Positions 44,577 to 53,361 of a DNA stretch of 64,000 nt are shown piece by piece. The stretch spans positions 1-64,000 of the forward strand of contig JAEZUR010000071.1 of the NCBI GenBank assembly GCA_023420935.1. Reading direction: 5' to 3'. The stretch is from Bacillota bacterium (GTDB lineage Bacteria; Bacillota; Clostridia; Lachnospirales; Lachnospiraceae). Positions within the stretch are counted from its first letter, which is position 1, and each line of letters begins with the position of its first letter. The notes beneath the pieces are model-generated. The model was given only the letters and a program-made list of their open reading frames with translations, did no database searches and had not been told where the DNA came from. A program made the translations under genes and the position numbers.

Positions 44577-46652
44577 ATGAATAAGAGGGGTAAGAAACAA
44601 AAGAAAAAGCTAAATCGTATACAATGGAACGGAATCCATGCCAAACTCATAGGGGCCTTTATGATACCAGTAGGATTTATTGTACTTCTTGGGATGGTGT
44701 CTTATCACATTGCCTCCAATGGCCTAATTAAAAATTATGAGGCTGCTAGTCAATCAAGTTTTACCATGCTAGGTCAATACTACAATCTTGGTTTGGAATC
44801 GGTGGTATCTAAGGCAACCCAGATAAATACCAATGAGTCTCTTAAGAAGTATTATTCTGGTTATTACAAAAATAACAGAGTGGAAGAGATTGATCGTTCA
44901 AAAGAAGCAAAAGGTTATGTTTATTCCATAGCCACAGCGGATCAGATTGTGAATAATATTTATGTATTTGGTGAATACGGAGAAGGAGTCTCTAAATCAG
45001 GGAACTTAGGTAAAGACACGTATACTGGTTTTCTAGAATCGCAGGAAGGAAAACTACTGGCCGATTCAGCTAATAAGACCATTTGGTTAGGATATCATTC
45101 TTTTTTGGATGAGGTTGCAAAGGGGAACACAAAAGATTATGGTCTATCATTCTATAGGCAGTTGCAGGGAACATCAAACAACAGCATTGGGTATATTGTA
45201 TTGGATATAAACAGACAATTTATCGAGAGTGCTCTGAAAGATACAAAGTTTGGTGTTGGTAGTGTTACTGGATTTATAACAAATGATAATAGAGAGCTCA
45301 TGAATGGAACAGTTGGAACTGAATTTTCTTTTTGTAAACTTGATTTTTATCAAAAGGCACGTAAGAATAAAAATGATAATGGTGCCAGATACGTTACTTA
45401 TCTAGGCAAAAGTTATCTATTTATTTATACCAAGGTCATGGATGGAAATGCAATGGTATGCTCTATCATTCCAAAGTCAATGATTATGAAACAGGCTAAT
45501 ACAGTAAAATTGGCAACCATATTTATTGTTATTCTTGCAAGTTTCATCGCTATCGTAATTGGAACAAGGATGTCAGCTGGAATAAGTAAAACGATTCATA
45601 TGATTAACGTTACTTTGGAGAAAGTAGCAAGAGGAGAATTAAATGTAAGACTTGCTATCAATAGAAAAGATGAATTTTTATTAGTAAGTAAGGGTATCAA
45701 TCGAATGCTGGAACATATGAAGAGTCTGATTCATAAAATGTCAGGAACTAGTAGCCAGGTAGCGGAGTCTGCCGGTCAGGTATCGGACAATTCAGATGCT
45801 TTTATGCAAGCAACGAAACAGATTACAAGTGCAGTGTATGAAATAGATCAGGGATTATCATTACAAGCAGCAGAAGCAGAAAAGTGTCTGTTACAAATGG
45901 AAGATTTATCAAAGCAAGTAGATGAATTAACTCGGAACACGGATGCCATGAATCAAACTGCAAACAAGACACAAGAGGTTGTCAGTTCAGGAATTGGGAT
46001 GGTTGATGAGCTTGCTACAAAATCAAAAGATACTTCGGTTATCACAAGAAGAGTAATTGAGGATATCGAAAACTTGGTAGACGATTCAAAAGCAGTTAGT
46101 TACATAGTTAGTACAATTAATGGTATTGCTGAACAGACGAACTTACTAGCACTCAACGCTTCTATAGAAGCAGCAAGAGCAGGCTTGGCAGGGAAAGGCT
46201 TTTCGGTGGTTGCAGAAGAGATTAGAAAGTTGTCAGAACAAACCGCAAATGCAGCAAGAGAAATTAATGATATTGTGTATAAAATGGGTGAACAAACTAG
46301 AAAAACAATAACAACAGCGGAACAAGCAGATCAGATAGTTACGTCTCAAGAACGTGCTCTGGATCAAACAATAGAAGTATTTGGAGTAATAAGTTCCAAA
46401 GTGGAGGATCTGGTAACTAGTCTCAATCAGATCTCTGATGGAATTACGAAGATTCGTTCAACAAAGAATGATACGTTATATGCAGTGGAAAGTATCTCAG
46501 CAGCATCAGAAGAGACAGCTGCAGCATCGAGTGAACTAGGATTAACCGCGGAAAATCAGTCAAATCAAGTACAGGTGCTTAACCGTGCTGCTGAGAGACT
46601 GAAGGAAGAGGCAAAAGATCTGGAAGAATCCATACATATATTTCAACTATAA
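44577..46652 (+). CDS. Methyl-accepting chemotaxis protein
   Basis: 691 residues: a basic N-terminus, membrane segment 1 (about 22-45), an extracellular sensor of about 260 residues, membrane segment 2 (about 310-330), HAMP, then a long coiled-coil signalling domain. The highly conserved tip (NLLALNASIEAARAG and VVAEEIRKLSEQT) is intact. AGGAG lies ten bases before the ATG at 44577; an upstream in-frame ATG inside the discoidin gene is rejected. Its place after sugar genes suggests a sugar-sensing receptor, unproven. Confidence 0.93.
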   Translation: MNKRGKKQKKKLNRIQWNGIHAKLIGAFMIPVGFIVLLGMVSYHIASNGLIKNYEAASQSSFTMLGQYYNLGLESVVSKATQINTNESLKKYYSGYYKNNRVEEIDRSKEAKGYVYSIATADQIVNNIYVFGEYGEGVSKSGNLGKDTYTGFLESQEGKLLADSANKTIWLGYHSFLDEVAKGNTKDYGLSFYRQLQGTSNNSIGYIVLDINRQFIESALKDTKFGVGSVTGFITNDNRELMNGTVGTEFSFCKLDFYQKARKNKNDNGARYVTYLGKSYLFIYTKVMDGNAMVCSIIPKSMIMKQANTVKLATIFIVILASFIAIVIGTRMSAGISKTIHMINVTLEKVARGELNVRLAINRKDEFLLVSKGINRMLEHMKSLIHKMSGTSSQVAESAGQVSDNSDAFMQATKQITSAVYEIDQGLSLQAAEAEKCLLQMEDLSKQVDELTRNTDAMNQTANKTQEVVSSGIGMVDELATKSKDTSVITRRVIEDIENLVDDSKAVSYIVSTINGIAEQTNLLALNASIEAARAGLAGKGFSVVAEEIRKLSEQTANAAREINDIVYKMGEQTRKTITTAEQADQIVTSQERALDQTIEVFGVISSKVEDLVTSLNQISDGITKIRSTKNDTLYAVESISAASEETAAASSELGLTAENQSNQVQVLNRAAERLKEEAKDLEESIHIFQL

Positions 46653-46655
46653 AAT

Positions 46656-46699
46656 AGTCTTGGCTTGCCAAGACTTTGGAAGTTCGCGTAGCGAACTTC
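46656..46699. repeat. Two adjacent perfect hairpins downstream of the chemoreceptor
   Basis: AGTCTTGG/CCAAGACT (46656-46675, loop CTTG) is followed by GAAGTTCGC/GCGAACTTC (46679-46699, loop GTA), which extends outward through CTTTG/CAAAG. The first may act as a weak terminator. The second looks like a small cruciform element of unknown function. Confidence 0.55.
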
Positions 46700-46734
46700 T
46701 GGCAAAGGCGAAGAGTATGAATTGTTTTAAATGA

Positions 46735-46788
46735 AAAAAAACTGTTACAGATGGCAGTAGGATAAAGCTATCTGTAACAGTTGTTTTT
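46735..46788. terminator. Bidirectional terminator
   Basis: AACTGTTACAGAT (46739-46751) pairs with ATCTGTAACAGTT (46770-46782), flanked by an A-run on the left and GTTTTT on the right. It lies between the chemoreceptor and the converging hydrogenase-like gene. Confidence 0.85.
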
Positions 46789-46790
46789 AT

Positions 46791-48023
46791 CTAAAAATGA
46801 CGTGTAAAAATATCACTGTCTTCAAGGAGACTTTCAATCGTATCAAAGCCAAGACGATGAAGTAACTCGATTACATAAGGGTTATCGATTGGAGTCGGGA
46901 AAGTTGCAGAATCTGCATATTCATTTACATATGCGGTCGCCTCGTTACGATCAATAATTGACTTAGGACCACCAACACAGCCACCCTTACAGCCCATTCC
47001 TTCGAAGAAGTTCGCATCTGTTTTTCCTTCTAATAAGGAATTAATCATCTCTTTACACGCGGGTACACCATCTGCTTGTTTGGTTCGAACCGTAATAGAA
47101 CGGTCAGGATTAAGTCGTTTCACAGTAGATTGAACTGCTTCACTGACTCCATTGGATCGGGCATAGATTCTTCCAGCTCGGGAGGAGTGATCACGATCGC
47201 TTTCTTCTAACTTGGCTGGGTCGATATCTAGTGCTTCAAAAATATCTTTTATTTCTTGAAAGGTAAGTACATAATCCACAGCACCTGCTATATCTGCTTC
47301 TTTTGCCTCTGCCTTTTTAGCAACGCAAGGACCAATGAAAACAGTTAGAGCATCTGGGTGTAATTGTTTAACCGTTCTGCCACTAGCAATCATTGGCGAA
47401 ACGGAACCTGGTACATGTGGCATTAAATCATGGTAAACTTTTCGAATCATAGCAATCCATATTGGACAACAGCAACTAGTTAATTGGTAATCTGTTTCTG
47501 TTAAGATGTTTTTATCAAATTCCAATGCTTCTTTTAATGTAAGAATATCGGCAAATACGGCAACTTCTACCATACCATCAAAACCAATCTGTTTTAAAGC
47601 AGTTCGTAATTGGCCTGGTGTTACTTCTTTTCCGAATTGTCCTAGAAAAGCTGGAGCAATTAAAGTATAGGAAAGTCCATGGTTTGCTTTCAGCGCATTT
47701 AATACAGGAATAATATCCTTACTTCCAGTTAGTTTTTCTGCTTTACAGTTATCAACGCAGATATTGCATCCCACGCATTTATCTGGATCAATATCCATGT
47801 TGCCATCTGCATTTTTAGTAAAAGCATCAAATGGGCAATTTCCCGCACATTTTCCATTCTCCTCTGGTGGACAGTCGCAATTACCAATACGCCAAACCAC
47901 AGGGTGCTTTCCTGGATTTAGTAAACAATCCATTTGATTATACTCGGCTTCATCCATTTCATAAGAAGTGCCATTTATAGTGTCCAGTACAATTTGCTTA
48001 TAAAGCTCTTGAAACGTTTTCAT
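46791..48023 (-). CDS. [FeFe]-hydrogenase-like protein (short, two-ferredoxin type)
   Basis: 410 residues. The N-terminal part has [4Fe-4S] ligands (CDCPP...CAGNCP and CVGCNICVDNC, about residues 49-93). The rest is an H-cluster domain: TSCCCPIW (182-189), GPCVAKKAEA (231-240) and FFEGMGCKGGCVGGP (338-352). These correspond to the three signature loops but with changes (GPC instead of MPC, MGC instead of MAC) typical of the short, poorly studied hydrogenase-like groups. Sensing or bifurcation partners are absent nearby. Whether it evolves hydrogen or acts as a sensor is unknown. The divergent gene is a peroxiredoxin. Confidence 0.82.
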   Translation of the reverse strand: MKTFQELYKQIVLDTINGTSYEMDEAEYNQMDCLLNPGKHPVVWRIGNCDCPPEENGKCAGNCPFDAFTKNADGNMDIDPDKCVGCNICVDNCKAEKLTGSKDIIPVLNALKANHGLSYTLIAPAFLGQFGKEVTPGQLRTALKQIGFDGMVEVAVFADILTLKEALEFDKNILTETDYQLTSCCCPIWIAMIRKVYHDLMPHVPGSVSPMIASGRTVKQLHPDALTVFIGPCVAKKAEAKEADIAGAVDYVLTFQEIKDIFEALDIDPAKLEESDRDHSSRAGRIYARSNGVSEAVQSTVKRLNPDRSITVRTKQADGVPACKEMINSLLEGKTDANFFEGMGCKGGCVGGPKSIIDRNEATAYVNEYADSATFPTPIDNPYVIELLHRLGFDTIESLLEDSDIFTRHF

Positions 48024-48103
48024 TTATGATTCTCCTTTTCGAAAGTAAGACATACATAACTTTATTCTATGCACAGGTACAGTTGTTTTTATGCATTCAT
48101 TAT

Positions 48104-48129
48104 ATCATGAACAAAAAAATGTTCATGAT
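48104..48129. promoter_or_regulatory. Perfect 10-bp inverted repeat between hydrogenase-like and peroxiredoxin genes
   Basis: ATCATGAACA (48104-48113), six A, TGTTCATGAT (48120-48129). It lies about 80 bp upstream of the hydrogenase-like start codon. With no T-run it looks more like an operator than a terminator. Confidence 0.5.
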
Positions 48130-48139
48130 CTTGCTAAAA

Positions 48140-48163
48140 TTTCACCCTTGCAAGCAAGTGAAA
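48140..48163. repeat. Second copy of a 24-nt hairpin-forming repeat
   Basis: This 24-nt sequence (TTTCACCCTTGC then AAGCAAGTGAAA) is identical to 16300-16323. Here it is flanked by AAAA and TTTTT, extending the stem. Both copies lie between divergent gene pairs and are followed by similar CATTATA-CAT sequence. Confidence 0.7.
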
Positions 48164-48275
48164 TTTTTTATCATTATACCATATTTTTTGGAAATTGGGT
48201 AGAGATTTGGAAGAGTTTGTGCACTTATTAGTGTACTGTGCATAAGATATTACAAATATGTGTGGAGGTAAATTT

Positions 48276-48959
48276 GTGGATCCAGTGGAACATAATCAGA
48301 TCGGACACATAATGATTGGAATGAAAGCTCCTAACTTTGATGCTGTCACAACATTTGGCCCATTGAAAATGTCAGATTATAAAGGGAAATGGCTTGTGTT
48401 TTTCTCACATCCTGGTGATTATACCCCAGTATGTACAACGGAATTTCTGGCATTTGCAAAAATGTATCCTAAGTTTGCTGCTATGAATACAGAGCTATTG
48501 GGATTGAGTATAGATAGCAATCCATCTCACTTAGGTTGGGTGTATTCAATCTATTTGGGTACAGAGACACAGATTCCGTTCCCAATTGTTGCAGATAGAA
48601 TCGGTGAGGTAGCTAGATTATATGGAATGGTATCCTATAATGTTTCTACCCAATCTACAGTTAGAAGTGTTTTTATTATTGATCCAGAACAGACTGTTCG
48701 AGCAATTCTTACTTATCCTATGACCAATGGAAGAAATACTGAGGAAATACTTCGGTTAGTGCAAGCGTTACAGGTTACCGATAAATTTAATGTTGTTACA
48801 CCAGCTAATTGGGTACCTGGCCAATCGGTCTTGGTTCCAGCAGCCAAGACTTATGAAGAATTGCTAGAGCGAGAGAATCATCCAAAAGAGCTTGGATTAG
48901 CTTGTGAAGATTGGTTTTGGTGTTACAAGAATCTCCCGAAAAATGTAGAAGAAGATTAA
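48276..48959 (+). CDS. Peroxiredoxin (Prx6-like)
   Basis: 227-residue thiol peroxidase reducing hydrogen peroxide and organic peroxides. The peroxidatic cysteine lies in DYTPVCTTEF (Cys53) within the thioredoxin fold. The C-terminal tail carries further cysteines (LACEDWFWCYKNLP), a pattern seen in Prx6-type enzymes of anaerobes. The ATG at 48258 has no site, whereas the GTG at 48276 follows GGAGG by seven bases and is chosen. It is divergent from the oxygen-sensitive hydrogenase-like protein. Confidence 0.92.
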   Translation: MDPVEHNQIGHIMIGMKAPNFDAVTTFGPLKMSDYKGKWLVFFSHPGDYTPVCTTEFLAFAKMYPKFAAMNTELLGLSIDSNPSHLGWVYSIYLGTETQIPFPIVADRIGEVARLYGMVSYNVSTQSTVRSVFIIDPEQTVRAILTYPMTNGRNTEEILRLVQALQVTDKFNVVTPANWVPGQSVLVPAAKTYEELLERENHPKELGLACEDWFWCYKNLPKNVEED

Positions 48960-49325
48960 ACTAAGAGGGATTTGGACGAATTTTGTAAAGAAGAAAGAAA
49001 AAAAGTTATTTAAAATTAGTGGCTGCAGGAAAATTTTTTTCTGTAGCCAATTTCACGTATTTCCTTATAAATTTATTGTCTTAACTACCTTAGGTTTTCA
49101 AATATTTTTTACTTATCAAAAAAATCGTATAAAAGTAACAGTAATACTAAACATTGTGTTAAACATTTCTAAATAAAGTTCTTGCATTTCTATTGAAACC
49201 CCTATATAATTATGCTGTTTGATTAATAATATAAAAAGATGACAAAAAACAAAAGTTATGAGTATAGTACGATAGATAGCTTATGCTTCTAGTCACCAAT
49301 AGGATGATAGAATAGAAAGGTTGTG
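48960..49325 (+). promoter_or_regulatory. Non-coding gap with promoter of the polyamine cluster
   Basis: No gene seen. GGCTGCAG/CTGTAGCC (49021-49048) around A/T runs may end the peroxiredoxin transcript. TTGCAT (49182-49187), a 17-bp spacer and TATAAT (49205-49210) form a good promoter, leaving a leader of about 110 nt before speD. Confidence 0.6.
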
Positions 49326-50135
49326 ATGTTAGGGTTGGAAAAAAAGCTTGCATTGTATGGCTTTAACAACCTCACCAAAACACTTAGCTTCAACATTTAT
49401 GATGTTTGCTATGCAAAAAGTGAGAGAGAGCAAAGAGACTATATCTCTTATATTGATGAGCAGTATAATTCAGAACGATTAACTTCAATTTTATGTGATG
49501 TAACAGAAATGATTGGTGCCCATGTTTTAAATATTTCCAAGCAAGATTATGATCCTCAAGGTGCTTCTGTTAATATTTTAATAGCAGAAGGAAATGTTGA
49601 CCCAGATGCAATTGATGAATCATGTAACCGAGGAGATTATTTAAATATGCATAAAATGGTACATGGACACTTGGACAAGAGTCATGTAACAGTACATTCC
49701 TTCCCAGAATATCACCCAGACAACTCAATCTCTACTTTTCGAGTTGACATAGACGTAGCTACCTGTGGAGAAATTTCTCCTTTGAATGCGTTAAATTACT
49801 TGATTAGTAGCTTTGATTCCGATATTATCACCATCGATTATCGTGTCAGAGGATTTACAAGAGATTTACACGGGAAGAAATATTTTATGGATCACGATAT
49901 TACATCCATACAAGATTATATAGATGATAAAACCCTAACAAAGTATGATGCCATTGATGTAAATGTATATCAATCTAATATTTTTCATACAAAAATGCTG
50001 ATAAAAGAAATCAATCTTCAGAACTACCTGTTTAATACAGATGTATATGAATTACCTCCTAAGCAAAGACTTGATATCACCAATAGTCTTCGTAAGGAAA
50101 TGATTGAGATATTCAGCGGTATGAATATCTATTAG
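49326..50135 (+). CDS. speD: S-adenosylmethionine decarboxylase proenzyme
   Basis: 269-residue pyruvoyl enzyme supplying decarboxylated SAM, the aminopropyl donor for spermidine synthase. It closely follows the E. coli SpeD type (KLALYGFNNLTKTLSFNIYD, GFTRDLHGKKYF, DVNVYQSNIFHTKMLIKE). The self-cleavage site is in LDKSHVTVHSFPE, with the pyruvoyl serine at about residue 119. AAAGG precedes the ATG at 49326; a GTG one codon earlier is possible. It opens the polyamine cluster behind a clear promoter. Confidence 0.96.
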   Translation: MLGLEKKLALYGFNNLTKTLSFNIYDVCYAKSEREQRDYISYIDEQYNSERLTSILCDVTEMIGAHVLNISKQDYDPQGASVNILIAEGNVDPDAIDESCNRGDYLNMHKMVHGHLDKSHVTVHSFPEYHPDNSISTFRVDIDVATCGEISPLNALNYLISSFDSDIITIDYRVRGFTRDLHGKKYFMDHDITSIQDYIDDKTLTKYDAIDVNVYQSNIFHTKMLIKEINLQNYLFNTDVYELPPKQRLDITNSLRKEMIEIFSGMNIY

Positions 50136-50152
50136 TAGTTTTGGAGGGTAAG

Positions 50153-51601
50153 ATGAAGCAATTATTACAACAAAATGCTCCTATTTTTGAAGCATTAAAA
50201 AAACATAAATCAAATCGAGTGGTTCCTTTTGATGTGCCGGGACATAAGGGCGGAAGAGGAAACCAGGAACTGACAGATTTTTTAGGAGAGCAATGTTTAA
50301 AAGTTGATGTGAATTCAATGAAGCCTCTAGATAATTTCTGTCACCCAGTATCGGTTATAAAAGATGCAGAACAACTAGCAGCAGAAGCATTTGGTGCCAG
50401 TGCTGCATTTTTTATCGTAAATGGTACAACGGCAGCAGTACAAGCTATGATTATGGCAACTTGTAAAGCAGGTGATAAGATTATTATGCCTAGAAATGTA
50501 CACCGAAGTGCAATCAATGCTCTTGTTGTATGTGGTGCAATACCTGTTTATATTAATCCTGGAGTAAATAAGGAGTTAGGTATTCCACTAGGTATGGCTG
50601 TAGATGAAGTAAAAAGAGCCATCAAAGAAAATCCGGGCGCAAAAGCAATCCTTGTCAATAATCCAACGTATTATGGAATCTGTTCTAATTTAAAGGAGAT
50701 TGTCAGGATAGCGCATGAACATAATATGTATGTGTTGGTAGATGAGGCTCATGGTACACATTTTTATTTCGGGGAAGACATGCCTCTCTCTGGAATGGCA
50801 GCAGGCGCGGATATGGCAGCAATTAGTATGCATAAAACCGGTGGATCCTTAACACAGAGTTCTTTTTTAGTTTGCAGTGACCGAATGAATCCAGGCTATG
50901 TAAGACAGGTTATTAACTTAACCCAGACTACAAGTGGATCCTACTTATTAATGTCATCGTTAGATATCGCTAGAAAGAACTTAAGTTTAAATGGAAAAGA
51001 AATGTTTAAAAAGACCGTGGAATTTGCAGAATATGCAAGGAACGAGATTAATAAGTTAGGTGGATATTATGCCTTTTCTTCCGAATTAATTAATGGGGAT
51101 ACGGTGTATGATTTTGATAAAACAAAACTTTCCATTCATACTAGAGATATAGGCTTGGCGGGCATCGAAGTTTATGATTTGTTGCGAGATGAGTATGGCA
51201 TTCAGATTGAATTTGGAGATATAGGAAATATTCTAGCAATTATTTCAGCCGGCGATCGCGGACTTGAAATTGAGCGTTTAATTTCCGCTTTATCAGAAAT
51301 CAAACGTGTTTATGAGAAAGATCCAGCCGGCGTCTTTGATCACGAATATATTAGTCCGATGGTAGAAATGGCTCCACAAGAAGCATTTTATGGTGAGAAA
51401 AAAGCAGTTTTAATCAAGGAAAGTCAGGGACAAATCTGCGGGGAGTTTATTATGTGCTATCCGCCAGGGATCCCAATTTTAGCACCGGGAGAACAGATTA
51501 CAGAGGATATCATTCAATATATCTTGTATGCGAAAGAAAAGGGATGCCTCTTAACAGGTCCAGAAGATATGACAATCGAAAAGGTTAATATTGTTTGTTA
51601 A
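50153..51601 (+). CDS. speA: Orn/Lys/Arg decarboxylase, likely arginine decarboxylase
   Basis: 482-residue PLP enzyme of the aspartate-aminotransferase-fold Orn/Lys/Arg decarboxylase family. DVPGHKGGRGN near the N-terminus, ASAAFFIVNGTTAAVQAMI, VDEAHGTHFYF and the PLP lysine in SMHKTGGSL are visible. The nearby agmatinase gene argues for arginine as substrate (giving agmatine); lysine or ornithine cannot be excluded. The ATG at 50153 has GGAGG five bases upstream. Confidence 0.88.
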   Translation: MKQLLQQNAPIFEALKKHKSNRVVPFDVPGHKGGRGNQELTDFLGEQCLKVDVNSMKPLDNFCHPVSVIKDAEQLAAEAFGASAAFFIVNGTTAAVQAMIMATCKAGDKIIMPRNVHRSAINALVVCGAIPVYINPGVNKELGIPLGMAVDEVKRAIKENPGAKAILVNNPTYYGICSNLKEIVRIAHEHNMYVLVDEAHGTHFYFGEDMPLSGMAAGADMAAISMHKTGGSLTQSSFLVCSDRMNPGYVRQVINLTQTTSGSYLLMSSLDIARKNLSLNGKEMFKKTVEFAEYARNEINKLGGYYAFSSELINGDTVYDFDKTKLSIHTRDIGLAGIEVYDLLRDEYGIQIEFGDIGNILAIISAGDRGLEIERLISALSEIKRVYEKDPAGVFDHEYISPMVEMAPQEAFYGEKKAVLIKESQGQICGEFIMCYPPGIPILAPGEQITEDIIQYILYAKEKGCLLTGPEDMTIEKVNIVC

Positions 51602-51617
51602 TGCAAATCAGTAAAAC

Positions 51618-51640
51618 GCGCGGATACGTGCAGATGGGAG
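51618..51640 (+). promoter_or_regulatory. Hairpin plus Shine-Dalgarno leader element, copy 2
   Basis: GCGCG, GATA, CGTGC (51618-51631, one wobble pair) followed by AGAT and GGGAG (51636-51640), six bases before the speE ATG. The CAGATGGGAG tail is identical to copy 1 at 18003-18025. Confidence 0.6.
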
Positions 51641-51646
51641 TAATAG

Positions 51647-52501
51647 ATGGAATTATGGTATACCGAAAAACATACGAAGGACGTTCATTTTTCAATTAAA
51701 GTAGAAAAACAGTTGGCTAGTGTACAAAGTGATTTCCAGAGAATTGATGTATTCTGGACACCAGAGTTTGGTAATATTCTTACCTTAGATGGATGCTTAA
51801 TGGTTACAGAAAAGGATGAATTTATCTATCATGAAATGATTACTCACATTCCCATGGCGGTAAATCCGAATATAAAAAAAGTATTAGTAATTGGTGCTGG
51901 AGATGGTGGAACCATTCGTGAGCTAACTAGATATGAAACCATTGCAGAGATACATTTGGTAGAGATAGATGAGATGGTTGTAGAAGTCTGTAGAGAACAT
52001 TTGCCGTCTACAGCATGTAAACTAGATGACAAAAGAGTAAAGATATATTTTGAGGATGGCTTAAAGTTTGTACGCACCAAAGAAAATATGTATGACTTAA
52101 TAATTGTAGATTCCACAGACCCGTTTGGACCAGGAGAAGGTCTTTTTACAAAGGCGTTCTATGGCAACTGCTTTAAAGCCTTAACAGAAGATGGCATCTT
52201 GGTAAATCAACATGAGAGTACTTATTATGACTCGTATTCACAGGCAATGAAGCGTGCACATTTACGTATTAAAGAATTGTTTCCAATTTGTAATGTGTTT
52301 CAAGCTCATATTCCAACGTATCCGTCTGGACATTGGTTGTTTGGCTTTGCATCCAAGAAATATCATCCAATCAAAGATTTTGATGAAAAAAAATGGAATG
52401 ACCTGAATCTAAAAACAAGATACTATAATACAGAGCTTCATAAAGGCTCATTTGCCATACCAAACTATGTAAAGGAGCAATTAGAAGATGAAAATGAATA
52501 A
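51647..52501 (+). CDS. speE: Spermidine synthase
   Basis: 284-residue aminopropyltransferase joining decarboxylated SAM to putrescine. Motifs are the VLVIGAGDGGTIREL nucleotide-binding loop, HLVEIDEMVVEV and the catalytic DSTDPFGPGEGLF. The N-terminus ELWYTEKHTKDVHFSIKVEK is typical. Its 3' end overlaps the agmatinase gene by 14 nt, giving tight coupling. SpeD earlier in the cluster supplies its co-substrate. Confidence 0.96.
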   Translation: MELWYTEKHTKDVHFSIKVEKQLASVQSDFQRIDVFWTPEFGNILTLDGCLMVTEKDEFIYHEMITHIPMAVNPNIKKVLVIGAGDGGTIRELTRYETIAEIHLVEIDEMVVEVCREHLPSTACKLDDKRVKIYFEDGLKFVRTKENMYDLIIVDSTDPFGPGEGLFTKAFYGNCFKALTEDGILVNQHESTYYDSYSQAMKRAHLRIKELFPICNVFQAHIPTYPSGHWLFGFASKKYHPIKDFDEKKWNDLNLKTRYYNTELHKGSFAIPNYVKEQLEDENE

Positions 52502-53342
52502 GAACATTCATACTTTTATTGGTTGTGACAGTGAATATGAAGACAGTAGAATTGTAATATGGGGTGCTCCATTTGACAGTACTACATCATATCGTCCAGG
52601 TACTAGATTTGCCAGTGCAACCATGAGAAATGAAAGTTTTGGTATAGAAACATATAGCCCTTATCAGGATAAAGATTTATTAGACACAGAAATATTTGAT
52701 GGGGGAGATCTAGAACTTCCCTTTGGTAACCCAGTACAAGCATTGGCTGATATTGAAGAGTACACAGCTAAGATTCTTGAAGATGGGAAGTTGCCACTTA
52801 TGATAGGCGGAGAGCATCTTGTAACATTAGGTGCAGTAAGAGCAGCCGTGAAACAGTATCCAGATCTTCATATTATTCATTTTGATGCTCATGCGGATTT
52901 ACGCGATGATTATCTTGGAATGACCCTATCTCATGCCACCGTCATGAGACGTTGTTGGGATTTAACTGGAGATCAGAGAATCTTTCAGTTTGGTATTCGT
53001 AGCGGTGAACGAGATGAATTTTATTGGGCGAAGGAACATATTAGCACCTGTAAATTTAATTTTACTGACTTAGAGAAAGCCATGGAGCAGATTGGTGACA
53101 AGCCAATTTATTTTACCATAGATCTAGATGTGTTAGACCCTTCTGTTTTCCCAGGAACAGGAACACCAGAAGCTGGCGGAGTTACCTTTTTGGAACTGAC
53201 CAATGCGATTAAAAAAGTAGCAAAAGGAAATGTAATAGCGGCAGATATGAATGAATTATCTCCAATATACGATCAAAGCGGAGCATCTACAGCCCTCGCC
53301 TGCAAGATACTAAGAGAGCTACTGCTAGAACTTTATAAATAG
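52488..53342 (+). CDS. speB: Agmatinase
   Basis: 284-residue ureohydrolase releasing urea from agmatine to give putrescine. Manganese ligands are visible in MIGGEHLVTLGAV, HFDAHADLRDDY and TIDLDVLDPSVFPGTGTPE. Together with the arginine decarboxylase it forms the arginine to agmatine to putrescine route. The start at 52488 lies inside the end of speE; AAGGAG is about ten bases upstream. Confidence 0.95.
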   Translation: MKMNKNIHTFIGCDSEYEDSRIVIWGAPFDSTTSYRPGTRFASATMRNESFGIETYSPYQDKDLLDTEIFDGGDLELPFGNPVQALADIEEYTAKILEDGKLPLMIGGEHLVTLGAVRAAVKQYPDLHIIHFDAHADLRDDYLGMTLSHATVMRRCWDLTGDQRIFQFGIRSGERDEFYWAKEHISTCKFNFTDLEKAMEQIGDKPIYFTIDLDVLDPSVFPGTGTPEAGGVTFLELTNAIKKVAKGNVIAADMNELSPIYDQSGASTALACKILRELLLELYK

Positions 53343-53361
53343 GAATAAGGAGGAACGAAAG

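Noticed and set aside
49217..49325. Riboswitch in the speD leader
   Set aside because: The leader of about 110 nt is AT-rich and no known SAM or other aptamer pattern was recognised.
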